A DNA stretch of 64,000 nt from Coriobacteriia bacterium (GCA_030530215.1 JAUMVJ010000005.1:1-64000); one strand, 5' to 3'; numbered from the stretch's first letter, positions 51,917-60,692 are shown. Numbers and translations: made by a program. The notes: generated by a model from the sequence alone, not told the origin.

Positions 51917-53025
51917 ATCCAGGGCAAGGCAAAGGGGAGGACATCTTGCGGGGAAGGCACGAAGCGAAGCGCGCCCACCAGCCAGCAACCGATAAGAAGC
52001 AGGGCGGCCTTAACGAGTATGCTTGCCCAGAATGAGCCGCTGATTTGGAATTTCGGTTTGAGCGTTTTGGTGTCGACCCCCAAGCGCAGCACCGATATGT
52101 TGCCAAGAGGGCAGTTAACGGCGCAGTCGCCGCAGGCAATGCATTCGCCCGACTGCAGGCTTCCTTTGTCGGGCCAAATGTCCACCGGGCAGTTTTTGCG
52201 ACATTGTCCGCAGCTTTTGGGGCAGCGAGCTTCGTTGCGGTCGCGGATGGCGAAGGGCAGCATGGGCAGCAGCGAGAAAATGGCGCCCATCGGGCAGAGG
52301 AACTGGCAAAACGCCCGTTTGCGTAAGGCCATAAGCGCAACGATTGCTGCCAGGAGCGCAAACGCCCCTGTGCGGATACCTTCGGTGCTTCCTGCTACGA
52401 TTCCTGCAAAAGCCGTCCAGGGGCTGTAGCTTGATACCTCGGAATAGGAGGCCAGAAAGCACAGCGCGCAGATGCCCGCCAGCACCACAAACTTCAAAAG
52501 TTGGAGCACTTTCACCAGCGGTTCGGGGAAAGTGAGATCAGGGATCCCGATTTTATGGCGAAGTGCGGCGGTGGCGTCATACACTAGGTCGCCCAAGAAG
52601 CCGAAAGCGCAGGCGTAGCCGCAAAAAAAGCGACCCATGATAACCGTCGCGCCAACAACGACGATGAGCAAAAGTACGAAAGAGGTCAGCTCCACGGGGC
52701 TTAAAGCGCCGATTTGGCCGGCGATGTATTTAACGCCCGAAAACGCGGCGGAAAAAAGTCCAGGTGCTAAAACGAAGAAGAGTGCCTGCACGGCATAGCG
52801 CAGGGCACGATGCCTGAACAGGCGCGCTTTGCGCTGGGTTGCCTTGGAGATGCGTTTTTTGCCGAGTTTGGCTTGCGTGTTTGGCTGCGCCTTTTTGGTG
52901 ACGCTGTCGTTCGTGCTGGCTGGGGCGCTTGGTGTTTGCACAGGCGCGCTTGCCTGGGAGGTAGTGTCTGCCTTGAGGGCGCCGCTTGTCTGCGCGGCGT
53001 TGTTTGCTTCCTGCATGCTATTCAC
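51907..53025 (-). CDS. Membrane polyferredoxin (NapH/NosR-type 4Fe-4S protein)
   Basis: A 372-residue electron-transfer protein. A low-complexity N-terminus (~1-60) is followed by about five to six membrane helices with cysteine motifs at their ends (CGYACAFGF, FCQFLCPMGA). Two ferredoxin-type clusters follow (CPKSCGQCRKNCPVDIW, CIACGDCAVNCPL; ~270-320), and a last helix ends the protein. It probably carries electrons from the cell interior or quinones to the flavinylated proteins outside. Its start overlaps the stop of the FMN-binding gene (53018) by 8 bases, which suggests coupling. Confidence 0.88.
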   Translation of the reverse strand: MNSMQEANNAAQTSGALKADTTSQASAPVQTPSAPASTNDSVTKKAQPNTQAKLGKKRISKATQRKARLFRHRALRYAVQALFFVLAPGLFSAAFSGVKYIAGQIGALSPVELTSFVLLLIVVVGATVIMGRFFCGYACAFGFLGDLVYDATAALRHKIGIPDLTFPEPLVKVLQLLKFVVLAGICALCFLASYSEVSSYSPWTAFAGIVAGSTEGIRTGAFALLAAIVALMALRKRAFCQFLCPMGAIFSLLPMLPFAIRDRNEARCPKSCGQCRKNCPVDIWPDKGSLQSGECIACGDCAVNCPLGNISVLRLGVDTKTLKPKFQISGSFWASILVKAALLLIGCWLVGALRFVPSPQDVLPFALPWMLN

Positions 53026-53464
53026 CGGCCTCCTCTTTTTGGATGGCCTTTTTCACCGCGTTGATCATGCCCGTGCTGGTGAAAGTGGCGCTTGAAACGG
53101 TATCCACCTGGGGGCTTTGAGCTTTCTTGATGGCTGCAGGGATGCCCTGGCACATTTTGAGCCAAGCCTCGTCCTCGTGGCTCACGTCAACGATGTCCAC
53201 CGATTCGATGTAGCCGTCTTTGATGGTGACGCTCATGGTTACCGTTCCGCCGTAGCCCTTGGCGGAGCCTTCCCAGGTGCCGTCGTTTGCGTAGGGGCCG
53301 CGGTTACTGGCGTGCTCGGCTGCTTCGATTTGCTCTTGCACGGCGGCATCGGCCGCATTGCGATCGGACGCCCAGGCGCTTAAGCCCGTGACCGCCGCAA
53401 TGACGATCGCCAGGTTCACGAATTTGAAAAAAGTGTTGCGCAGCAGCGCCAAAGTCTTGAGCAT
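53018..53464 (-). CDS. FMN-binding domain protein (RnfG-like), short
   Basis: A 148-residue protein with one N-terminal helix (~13-31) and a single FMN-bind domain (~60-145). The flavin attachment motif reads VDTVSSATFTSTG: Ser replaces the usual Gly of SGAT. It should be exported and flavinylated by the nearby ApbE, then accept electrons from the polyferredoxin whose gene overlaps it. It diverges from the larger FMN-binding gene at 53545. Confidence 0.85.
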   Translation of the reverse strand: MLKTLALLRNTFFKFVNLAIVIAAVTGLSAWASDRNAADAAVQEQIEAAEHASNRGPYANDGTWEGSAKGYGGTVTMSVTIKDGYIESVDIVDVSHEDEAWLKMCQGIPAAIKKAQSPQVDTVSSATFTSTGMINAVKKAIQKEEAGE

Positions 53465-53500
53465 GAGCCTTCTTTTCTGTTAAAAGTAACAAGGTAAAAA

Positions 53501-53516
53501 GTTAACCAACTCTAAC
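53501..53516. promoter_or_regulatory. GTTAAC-N4-TCTAAC site between divergent FMN-binding genes
   Basis: GTTAAC-CAAC-TCTAAC sits in the 80-base gap between the divergent starts at 53464 and 53545. A single bound regulator there could affect both genes. Confidence 0.55.
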
Positions 53517-53544
53517 AAAATTTCAAGAGAGGCTTTTGAAATTC

Positions 53545-54966
53545 ATGGCGAAGAGCAGCAAGGAAAATAAAGCGGGTAACAGTGCGCCCGCCGGCGCATC
53601 AACCGACAAGGCAGCTGGGGGGTCAGCCCTTGCAGGCACTGCCCCCGCTGCGCGCAAGGCTCGCGTTTCCGGGTTTTTAGCCGGTGCGGGCCGTTCCGTT
53701 TTGTCGGTTGGCTTTTTGCTGCCCGCCGCGCTTACCTGCTTTGCCGTTGGAGTGACGGCCTCGAACTACTCGCCTTTGATCTTCGACCCCAGCCAGTATG
53801 CTCAGCAGCAAAGCTCGGTGAAGAAGATGCTCGAGGCGGGGGAGCTTGAGCTGCAAGTCGTCGATGAATCAAAGCGCACAACCGACACTCAAACTTCCGA
53901 GCAAAAGGCCAAGGCCGCCGCATCGAGCAATTACGGAATGAAGGCTCCGGCGGGTGGTTACACCGATGGCGTCTACACCGCCAAAAGCTACGGCTACCGC
54001 AGCTACATCACGGTGCAGGTAACCATCAAGGGCGGCAAGATCTCGGGCATTAAGGTGCTCTCCGAAAGTGAGGACCGCCCTTACTTCTCCAACGCGAAAG
54101 CCGTTATCAGTCGCGTGATTTCGAAGCAGGGCACCAACGTCGACACCGTTTCAGGCGCCACCTATTCTTCCAAGGGCATTCTTGCTGCGGTAAAGAAATG
54201 CCTGATCAAAGCTTCTAAATCTAAAGCTACTAAGGAAAAGGTGGAAGAGAACAAGCCCGATACATCGCAGGATACTGCTGATGACGGCAAAACAAGTTGG
54301 GGCGATAACAGCTCGGATACCAAGGGCGACACCGGCTATCAATGCAGGCTCTACGCTAACGGAACATGGACCGGTGAGGGCGAGGGCTACGAAGTGCTGG
54401 TCGATCATGGCGACACCAAGATCACCTTGCAGGTGACAACGCTCGACGACAAAATCACCGGTATCAAAATCGTCTCGCATGCGGAGGACTTCCCTTATTT
54501 CCGCTACGCGACCAGGGGCAAGGGCGCCAAACTTGGCGTGATCGAGCAGGTGCTGAACAAGCAAACATCCGATGTTGACGTGGTGTCGGGCGCAACCTAC
54601 TCTTCCAAGGGCCTGATGGCAGCGATTGCCGACGCTCTTGATAAGGCGAAAGCGGCGCTTGAAGAGCAGAGCAAGAAGGACGACGCCGACAAAGATGGCG
54701 GTAAGGATGATTCCGGCAAGGACGATTCGAGCTCGGACAAGGGCGATAGCGGCAAGGACGACTCTTCCTCTAGCAAGGATGATTCTGGCTCCAGCGGTAC
54801 CGACAAGGCCGAGTCTTCCAGTTCCGGGGCTTCTTCCAGTTCGAGCTCCGAGGCAAGCTCCAACAAAGGCGACGCCAGCAAGGAAGACTCCGGGGATGCC
54901 GACTCTAAGCAAAAGAGCTCCGATTCCGATAAGTCCGGCGCAGACGAAGAAAGCAAAGCTTCTTAA
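53545..54966 (+). CDS. Exported protein with two FMN-binding domains
   Basis: A 473-residue membrane-anchored protein. A basic cytoplasmic tail and one helix (~48-70) are followed by two FMN-bind domains (~135-222 and ~275-370), each with the full attachment motif (VDTVSGATYSSKG and VDVVSGATYSSKG). The last ~100 residues are Ser/Asp/Lys/Gly low-complexity, probably a wall-spanning stalk. It is likely the terminal flavoprotein of an extracellular electron-transfer chain, comparable to the PplA-type flavoproteins of Firmicutes. The ATG at 53545 is preferred to a TTG at 53536, which is too close to GAGAGG. Confidence 0.85.
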   Translation: MAKSSKENKAGNSAPAGASTDKAAGGSALAGTAPAARKARVSGFLAGAGRSVLSVGFLLPAALTCFAVGVTASNYSPLIFDPSQYAQQQSSVKKMLEAGELELQVVDESKRTTDTQTSEQKAKAAASSNYGMKAPAGGYTDGVYTAKSYGYRSYITVQVTIKGGKISGIKVLSESEDRPYFSNAKAVISRVISKQGTNVDTVSGATYSSKGILAAVKKCLIKASKSKATKEKVEENKPDTSQDTADDGKTSWGDNSSDTKGDTGYQCRLYANGTWTGEGEGYEVLVDHGDTKITLQVTTLDDKITGIKIVSHAEDFPYFRYATRGKGAKLGVIEQVLNKQTSDVDVVSGATYSSKGLMAAIADALDKAKAALEEQSKKDDADKDGGKDDSGKDDSSSDKGDSGKDDSSSSKDDSGSSGTDKAESSSSGASSSSSSEASSNKGDASKEDSGDADSKQKSSDSDKSGADEESKAS

Positions 54967-55372
54967 GCCTTATGCCGTTTAAGCAGAGGCCTTGCTTGGT
55001 CAAGCGGGCAAGTGGCTGGTCGCCTGCAGAGCCGCTCCTTGTTTCGCGCTTCATCTGCGGCGCTTCGATGCCCGCTCCTTGCATTTAACCCTGCGCGTAT
55101 TTTGTGCAGATGCATTGCCGCGCGTTAGAGGATAGGGCATAGGGGTATTCTTTAAATTGCTATAATTTATAATAGTTTAGTAACTTAACTAAACTCCATG
55201 GCAAGGCCTTTGCGAAGTGGCGGCCGAGCTTGCTGCAAGATCGCGGTGAAGCCGTCGGCGAGGAATGCGCCGAAGGAGCGAGCTGGCATTTGCCAGCTCA
55301 TAATCTTGGTTCATTCTGCGCAATCTGCTCTAGCAAATGCCTTGTCCTTGCCCAACGGAAAGGATTCCTCTC
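54967..55372. other. Intergenic region before the zinc-ribbon/MarR operon
   Basis: About 400 bases with no supported gene. Two TATAAT boxes (55161-55166 and 55168-55173) are followed directly by the palindrome at 55174-55195. This looks like a repressible promoter for the operon starting at 55373. Confidence 0.5.
55174..55195. promoter_or_regulatory. Operator-like palindrome AGTTTAGT…ACTAAACT
   Basis: A 22-base inverted repeat with 8-base perfect arms, placed directly after two TATAAT boxes and ~180 bases before the first gene of the MarR operon. It is related in composition (TTA-rich arms) to the cluster sites but spaced differently. Autoregulation by the MarR protein is a reasonable guess. 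Confidence 0.5.
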
Positions 55373-55783
55373 ATGCCAAAAGGCGATTGGAAAGCCAAGA
55401 TGTATCGCTTCATGCAAGGGCGCTACGGCATTGATGAGCTGGGGCAGGTGTCCATGGTTGCCTCGATGTTGTGCCTTTTGCTCGACATGATTTTTGGCTC
55501 GGGGATTTTGTACCTGCTGGGCACCCTGGGGATGATCTACACGATTTTTCGCATTTACTCGCGCAACATCACGGCGCGGCGCAGGGAGCTTAATTGGTAC
55601 GCGCTGAAGGCTCGCAAGCCCAAGGCTTGGTACAAGCTGACCAAGAAGCGCTGGCAAAATCGCAAGACCACCAAGTACTTCAAATGCAAGAAGTGCGGCC
55701 AGGTGATGAGCGTGCCCAAAGGCGTGGGCACCATTAAAGTCACCTGCCCAAAATGCAAAGACGTCACTCAACATAAGGCTTAG
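55373..55783 (+). CDS. Two-helix membrane protein with C-terminal zinc ribbon
   Basis: A 136-residue protein with two membrane helices (~28-47 and ~48-66), a basic linker, and a C-terminal zinc ribbon with CKKCGQ and CPKCKD pairs (~105-130). No specific family is known to me. The ATG at 55373 follows GGAAAGGATTCC. It is 21 bases upstream of the MarR gene and in the same operon. The zinc ribbon faces the cytoplasm by the positive-inside rule. Confidence 0.7.
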   Translation: MPKGDWKAKMYRFMQGRYGIDELGQVSMVASMLCLLLDMIFGSGILYLLGTLGMIYTIFRIYSRNITARRRELNWYALKARKPKAWYKLTKKRWQNRKTTKYFKCKKCGQVMSVPKGVGTIKVTCPKCKDVTQHKA

Positions 55784-55804
55784 GCCTCAATGCTGGAGGA
55801 AGCT

Positions 55805-56518
55805 ATGACAAACGAAAACGATCAGGCGAAAGCCAATGAAGTGGTTGAAGCCTTGGATTCGGTGGACGAGCCCAATTTCGACCTAGGGTCGCTGATGGAA
55901 GATGGTATTTTAGGCGAGCTTTCCGAGGAAGACGTGCAAAGTGATCTGCACGAACCGGGGGAGGCCCTTATCGAGGCTGAGCGTGAGGACGTGGGCTATG
56001 TGCCGCAGGTCGGCATGGTGCCCATCAAACGCCAGGGCGGTAAGACAACCTACCTGGTGCCATCGCGCGACGATCTTGTTATCAACCGCGACGCTTTCAG
56101 GCTGGTACGCGATTTGAAGCTCGCTTTCGACAAGCTGGCTATGCCCATCTGTAAGGAATGGGGCGTTACGCACAGCCAATTTGAAGCTCTGCGCGAGATC
56201 AGCCTTGAGCCCGGAATGTCGGCCACGGAGCTTTCGCGGCGCTTGAATTTGCAGCGATCGAACACGGCTTCGCTTTGCAAGAAGCTCGCCGAGAAGGGCC
56301 TCATCTCGATTTCTCCTAACGTTCACGATCGTCGCGGCATCAGCCTTAACCTGACCGACGAGGGCAAGGATCTTGTTGAAGGGATTGAGCGTGAGCTTAT
56401 TGCCGTGTTCGACATGAACCTTTCGGCAAGCAGGCGCGACACTTTCGAGAAAATCATCGTCGGCATGACCGCCATGCGCGAGCTTCTGGCTGAAATGCGC
56501 ACCGAGCAAGTTGAATAG
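55805..56518 (+). CDS. MarR family transcriptional regulator with acidic N-terminal extension
   Basis: A 237-residue regulator; typical MarR proteins are ~150 residues. The winged helix is in the C-terminal part: MSATELSRRLNLQRSNTASL (~138-158) as recognition region and VHDRRGISLNLTDEG (~175) as the wing. The first ~85 residues are acidic and predicted disordered, and could bind a partner. The ATG at 55805 has GGAGGAAG upstream. It lies next to the flavin electron-transfer cluster and is a candidate to bind the TTARC-N4-GYTAA sites there. Confidence 0.85.
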   Translation: MTNENDQAKANEVVEALDSVDEPNFDLGSLMEDGILGELSEEDVQSDLHEPGEALIEAEREDVGYVPQVGMVPIKRQGGKTTYLVPSRDDLVINRDAFRLVRDLKLAFDKLAMPICKEWGVTHSQFEALREISLEPGMSATELSRRLNLQRSNTASLCKKLAEKGLISISPNVHDRRGISLNLTDEGKDLVEGIERELIAVFDMNLSASRRDTFEKIIVGMTAMRELLAEMRTEQVE

Positions 56519-56627
56519 AACCTGGGCCCTGTTGGCATGATGCCCTGAGCAGGCTTCCGATCGCGGTTGGCGCTTGTTCGTATAAACTTGATCGAGCAAG
56601 GGAAACTAAACGGAAGAAAGGAAGCTC

Positions 56628-57122
56628 ATGGAAATCTCAGGTCTCAAAACAGTCAGAGGGCTGGGCACTGCAATCGTCGTCCTGGCCATTTTGGGAATTG
56701 TCGTTTCAGCGATCTGCATTCTCGCAAGCGATTTCCTTGCCCAGAACATCATGCAGAGTAGCCAGTCCGATTATGAATCTGCCCTTTCGGCTGTTGGCCT
56801 TACCGTCCAAGACGTGGGTAGTCTCCCCGAAGTGGAAGATCAACTTGAAAGCAACAAGCTGAGCATCATTACCAGTTGCGTTGTTAGCATTATCTTCGGC
56901 GTGCTTCTTCTTATTGCCGGCCTTAAGGCGCGCAAGGTCACCGTAACCCCCGACTTTGCCACTGTTAAAACGGCTCGCAACTGGGGCATCGCTGCAATCG
57001 TATTCTCCGTTTTGGGAAGCGACCTTATCACGCTCATTTTGAGCATCATTTTGGTGGTGATGGCAAACAGGGCGAAAGGGCAGTTGGCCACCGTTCCTGC
57101 CCCGGTAAACCCAGCGGCATAA
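56628..57122 (+). CDS. Small polytopic membrane protein
   Basis: A 164-residue protein with three to four hydrophobic helices (~14-36, ~82-100, ~118-150) and a soluble, acidic loop between the first two. No family recognised. GAAAGGAAGC precedes the ATG. It is convergent with the membrane protein at 57236 and they share a bidirectional terminator. Confidence 0.65.
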   Translation: MEISGLKTVRGLGTAIVVLAILGIVVSAICILASDFLAQNIMQSSQSDYESALSAVGLTVQDVGSLPEVEDQLESNKLSIITSCVVSIIFGVLLLIAGLKARKVTVTPDFATVKTARNWGIAAIVFSVLGSDLITLILSIILVVMANRAKGQLATVPAPVNPAA

Positions 57123-57179
57123 TCCCTTCAGGGCTAAGGGTCAAATCCTGCACTAGGCCCTGTGTACAAGTAAGTAAAC

Positions 57180-57214
57180 GAAGCGGCAGGCGTCTAATAA
57201 GCGCCTGCCGCTTC
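57180..57214. terminator. Bidirectional terminator between convergent membrane genes
   Basis: GAAGCGGCAGGCG pairs with CGCCTGCCGCTTC around TCTAATAAG, in the gap between stops at 57122 and 57236. Confidence 0.8.
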
Positions 57215-57235
57215 GTGCGTTTCTGGAAGTTCAGC

Positions 57236-57625
57236 CTATGCTTTGACTATCGCTTGCTTTTCAATGTAGGCGATTACCATTAGAAGAAGCAGGCTGAGTG
57301 AAATGCAAGCAAGAACTTCTGGCAGGACGCTGGTTTCCCATGCGATTGAAAGTGCTCCTGACACAAGACAGAAAAGCTGGAATGCGGCGGTTGCCAGCAG
57401 GCAGATCCCCCTTAGGTATTTAAAAATGCCCTGAAGCTGGCGCTTGTCTTTAAGCCAATTGATCTCATGGCGTGCAAGGCAGCATAAGGAAAGAGCGGAT
57501 AAAGAAGAAACGATCAGAAGAAAATGGCTAAATCCTTGGTAGTCATTGGGGCTGAGAGCCAACCCCAGGGCGATAGCCGCGATAGCTAATGCTTGCGGAG
57601 CAAAGACCCAGCTGAGTGAATGCAT
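57236..57625 (-). CDS. Four-helix membrane protein downstream of an XRE regulator
   Basis: A 129-residue protein with four hydrophobic segments and a short basic loop (~58-66). It resembles the small DUF2975-like membrane partners of YozG-type regulators, but the family cannot be confirmed. It starts 48 bases after the XRE gene in the same orientation, so the two probably form a regulator-membrane-protein pair. Confidence 0.6.
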   Translation of the reverse strand: MHSLSWVFAPQALAIAAIALGLALSPNDYQGFSHFLLIVSSLSALSLCCLARHEINWLKDKRQLQGIFKYLRGICLLATAAFQLFCLVSGALSIAWETSVLPEVLACISLSLLLLMVIAYIEKQAIVKA

Positions 57626-57672
57626 ACTTCTCCTTAGTAACTAACTGTGTAGCGGTAACGGTTTTAGGGTTT

Positions 57673-57903
57673 CTAGTTCTTAGTTGTCGTATCTTGCTGG
57701 TCATCCACGAATTCGATAATGTCGCCAGGCTGGCATTTTAGATAACGGCAGATTCCTTCTAGAGTTGAAAAGCGAATGGCTTTGATTTTGCCGCTTTTGA
57801 GGTTTGACATGTTTGCGCGTGTGATGCCGACAGCGCGCGCCAATTCAGAAACGCTAACCCCGCGATCGCCCATGACCTTATCCAAATGAATAACGATAGC
57901 CAC
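57673..57903 (-). CDS. XRE/YozG-type helix-turn-helix regulator
   Basis: A 76-residue Cro/C1-type repressor. The helix-turn-helix reads VSELARAVGITRANMSNLKSG (~17-37), and the end CQPGDIIEFVDDQ is characteristic of the YozG group. The start is GTG at 57903 with AAGGAAAA upstream, which places the typical MAIVIHLDKVM at the N-terminus. It is divergent from the split small-protein gene at 58034. Confidence 0.8.
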   Translation of the reverse strand: MAIVIHLDKVMGDRGVSVSELARAVGITRANMSNLKSGKIKAIRFSTLEGICRYLKCQPGDIIEFVDDQQDTTTKN

Positions 57904-58033
57904 ACTTTTTCCTTTGCAACCTTGGGCTGGTTTTGCCAATCGATCAAATCTGACAAGATCAGTGTAACCGTATTGACAAACGATACAACCATCAAATATC
58001 GTGAAAGCAAGAAACCCAGCTCAAGGAGGAATT

Positions 58034-58434
58034 ATGGAATCCAATATTTCTAGACGAGGATTTTGACGGCAGTTGCTCGGTGCGGTATTTCGGCGCTTGC
58101 GATTCCCCTGATAGGCATTGCTCTATATCTTCTCGACAGTTCGGCTCTATTCCAATACCAAAGGGGAAACATCAATGATATCGGGCTTTTTGCATGGAGA
58201 GGCTTGTTCTTAATCTTTCTTTCGGCCTGCATTATCTGGTTGAGCTCCAGGGCGCTTTCACCCAAGCCGGGAGATTTGCCAAGTATGGTTGTCGGCCTTG
58301 TGCTGTGCTCGGCTTTCATTGTCTATTTCAAACTTGCGCCTGTTATGTATGACTTCGGGTTGCTTTATGCTTTGCTATGTTGCATATATATTTGCGCGCT
58401 TGTGGTTGGGTTTGCTGGAAGGGCAGTCGCTTGA
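58034..58434 (+). CDS. Small membrane protein with Tat-like start, frame split at a T4 run
   Basis: The ATG at 58034 has a perfect AAGGAGG and encodes MESNISRRGF before a TGA at 58064-58066. Frame 1 continues from an overlapping TTG (58063) for 123 residues with four hydrophobic helices. With one more T the product reads MESNISRRGFLTAVARCG, a good twin-arginine-type motif (SRRGFL) followed by a hydrophobic stretch. Either a base is missing, or translation re-initiates at the TTGA overlap. A TTGACA with an 18-base spacer and TATCGT (57974-58003) could be its promoter. Function unknown. Confidence 0.55.
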
Positions 58435-58483
58435 TACAGCAAAGCGCCGAAGGCCAGTTGAATAAAAATATGATTTAGTGAAA

Positions 58484-58524
58484 ACGCCGCGTATGATTCT
58501 AAGCTAGAGGATCATACGCGGCGT
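58484..58524. terminator. Bidirectional terminator between convergent genes
   Basis: ACGCCGCGTATGAT pairs with ATCATACGCGGCGT around a 13-base loop between the small membrane gene and the P-type ATPase gene. Confidence 0.8.
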
Positions 58525-58583
58525 CTGTTGCTGGAGCGCTGGTGGTAGACGTTAGCTTTTCTTGAGGCTAAACCAGCTTCGCT

Positions 58584-60692
58584 TTATTCTTCGGCCGTTT
58601 CGGGCAGGAACTTGCGAGCTTCCCAGGCGCTCAGCATGACGGTGGAGCCGTTGTGAAGCGCGCTTGAGAGCTGGGGTGTGATGATTCCGCCGATGCCGAG
58701 CGCCATCAGAAGAGAGTTGAAACCGATCGCGAAGCCATAACCTTTGTTCATACGGCTCATGAGGATGGTGCTGATTTTGCGCAGCTCCACCAGAGCCTCC
58801 AAGTCGTTGGACACAAGCGTGATGTCGGCGGCCTCGCGCGCCACGGCGCTACCGCCGCTCATGGCAACGCTTACGTGCGCGGCGCTAAGCGCGGGCGAGT
58901 CGTTGACGCCGTCGCCGACCATGCAAACCCTGCGGCCCTCTGCCTGTAGCTTCTTCACGTACTCATGCTTATCTTCGGGGAGCATCTCGGCCACGAACTC
59001 TGTGATACCGGCTTCTTCGGCGATGATTTTCGCAGTGGACTCGTTGTCGCCCGTGAGCATGATGACGTGCTTGAATCCTTGCTCACGAAGCTCGGCGATA
59101 ACCTGGGCTACCTTGGGCTTCATGGGATCTTCGATGAAGATTACGCCACGCAGGATGCTGTCTACCGCCAAGTACAAAGGTGAGCTTCCGTTGGCTTTAG
59201 CGTGAATGCGCTCCAGCTCGGCGGCGGGAATTTCAACGCCTTCATCTTCAAGGACGAAGTGCTCCGATCCGATAACGCAACGTTTGCCGTCAAGACTTGA
59301 GGCGATGCCGTGGGCGACGATGTACTCAACCTCGGCGTGGCGCTCGCGATGTTCGATGCCTTCTTTCATGGCCTTGTTAACCACGGCACGGGCAACAGGA
59401 TGTGGGAAGTGCTCTTCCAAGCAGGCCGCCAGGCGCAGGACCTCGGTCTCATCGTAGCCGTCGTAGGTGTTCATGCAGCAAACCGCAGGGGCTGCCTGGG
59501 TAAGGGTGCCCGTTTTGTCGAAGACGATGGTGTCGGCTTCGGCCATGTGGTCAAAGTAGCGCGAACCTTTAACGGTGAAGCCGCGTTTGGCGCTTTCGCG
59601 CTGGGCAGCCATGACAGCGATGGAGCCACTGAGCTTGAGCGCGCAGGAGTAGTCGACCATGAGCGCCGCGGTGGTTTTGGTGAGGTTGCGCGTGGTGAGC
59701 GCGACGATGCCTGCGAGCAGGAAGTTCCAGGGAACCAACGAATCCGCCATCGATTCGACGCGTTTTTGATCGCTGGACTTTAACGCCTCGGACTGCTCGA
59801 CCGTGGTGACGATGGAGCGAATCTTGGAGTCCTGCGGATCGCCGGTGATGCGAATCATGATCTCGCCCTCTTCAACGGCGGTGCCGGCGTAAACGCTGTC
59901 GCCCTTCTTGCGAACGATGGCGATGGGCTCGCCAGTGAGCGAGCTTTGGTTGATGGCTGCTTCGCCGCTTACGACTTCGCCATCGACGGGGACGGCGTCG
60001 CCGAAGCGCGCGACCACGACGTCGCCCGGCTTAAGCTTGGAGATGGGAACCTCAAATTCCATGTCGCCCTTAACAAGACGGGCGTTGGTGGGGATATCAA
60101 GCAAGCTTTGCACCAGGCTCGATTCGCTACGGCGCTGCGTGTAATCTTCAAGCACGCCGCCGACGTTGAGCAGGAACATCGAGCTGCCCGCTGCCCCCGA
60201 GCCGCTGATGAAGCCCATCAGGATGGCCGCGCCGTCAAGCACGGCGACGTCGAGTCTGCCTTGGCGCAACGATTTCAGCGCGGCCCTCCAGAAGGGGATG
60301 GCGCGCCACAGGCGGAAGGCGAACAGGATGGGCTTGGGCAGGAAGAAACGGCGCGCGTAATGCATGACCGTCATCGTGGCCAGCTTATGGAACAGGTGGC
60401 GCGGGCGCGGGGCAAGCGCAAGCGAATCCTTGGGTTCCCAGGTTTTCACCTCGTCAAGCGACAGCCCATCAAGGTAGGAAACGATGCTCTCGCGCGTTGC
60501 GGCAAGGCTTTCTAGGGGCGCCTCCTCGAAGGTGACGGTGAGGCAACCTGCCTTGGGGTAGGCGACCGTCTTGGTGACGCCGGGCAGGGCGATCAATAGC
60601 TCTTCAAGCGCAACGGCGTCGTGCTCGGGGATTTTGCCCTGAAAGTCGAAGCGGATGCGACCAGGAAGTTCGTTTTTGATGAGATAACGCAT
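58584..60692 (-). CDS. Heavy-metal P-type ATPase (P1B)
   Basis: A 702-residue cation pump. A degenerate ferredoxin-like HMA domain lacking CxxC is at the N-terminus (~1-75). Then come the actuator domain with LTGEPI (~255), the phosphorylation site as DKTGTLTQ (~391), and the hinge as GDGVNDSPAL (~591). The membrane metal motif usually written CPx reads DYSCALK (~345), so the selectivity is not the classical Cu or Zn/Cd type. The next gene upstream encodes a small basic/acidic protein often found beside such pumps. The start has AAAGAGGAATC upstream. Confidence 0.9.
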   Translation of the reverse strand: MRYLIKNELPGRIRFDFQGKIPEHDAVALEELLIALPGVTKTVAYPKAGCLTVTFEEAPLESLAATRESIVSYLDGLSLDEVKTWEPKDSLALAPRPRHLFHKLATMTVMHYARRFFLPKPILFAFRLWRAIPFWRAALKSLRQGRLDVAVLDGAAILMGFISGSGAAGSSMFLLNVGGVLEDYTQRRSESSLVQSLLDIPTNARLVKGDMEFEVPISKLKPGDVVVARFGDAVPVDGEVVSGEAAINQSSLTGEPIAIVRKKGDSVYAGTAVEEGEIMIRITGDPQDSKIRSIVTTVEQSEALKSSDQKRVESMADSLVPWNFLLAGIVALTTRNLTKTTAALMVDYSCALKLSGSIAVMAAQRESAKRGFTVKGSRYFDHMAEADTIVFDKTGTLTQAAPAVCCMNTYDGYDETEVLRLAACLEEHFPHPVARAVVNKAMKEGIEHRERHAEVEYIVAHGIASSLDGKRCVIGSEHFVLEDEGVEIPAAELERIHAKANGSSPLYLAVDSILRGVIFIEDPMKPKVAQVIAELREQGFKHVIMLTGDNESTAKIIAEEAGITEFVAEMLPEDKHEYVKKLQAEGRRVCMVGDGVNDSPALSAAHVSVAMSGGSAVAREAADITLVSNDLEALVELRKISTILMSRMNKGYGFAIGFNSLLMALGIGGIITPQLSSALHNGSTVMLSAWEARKFLPETAEE

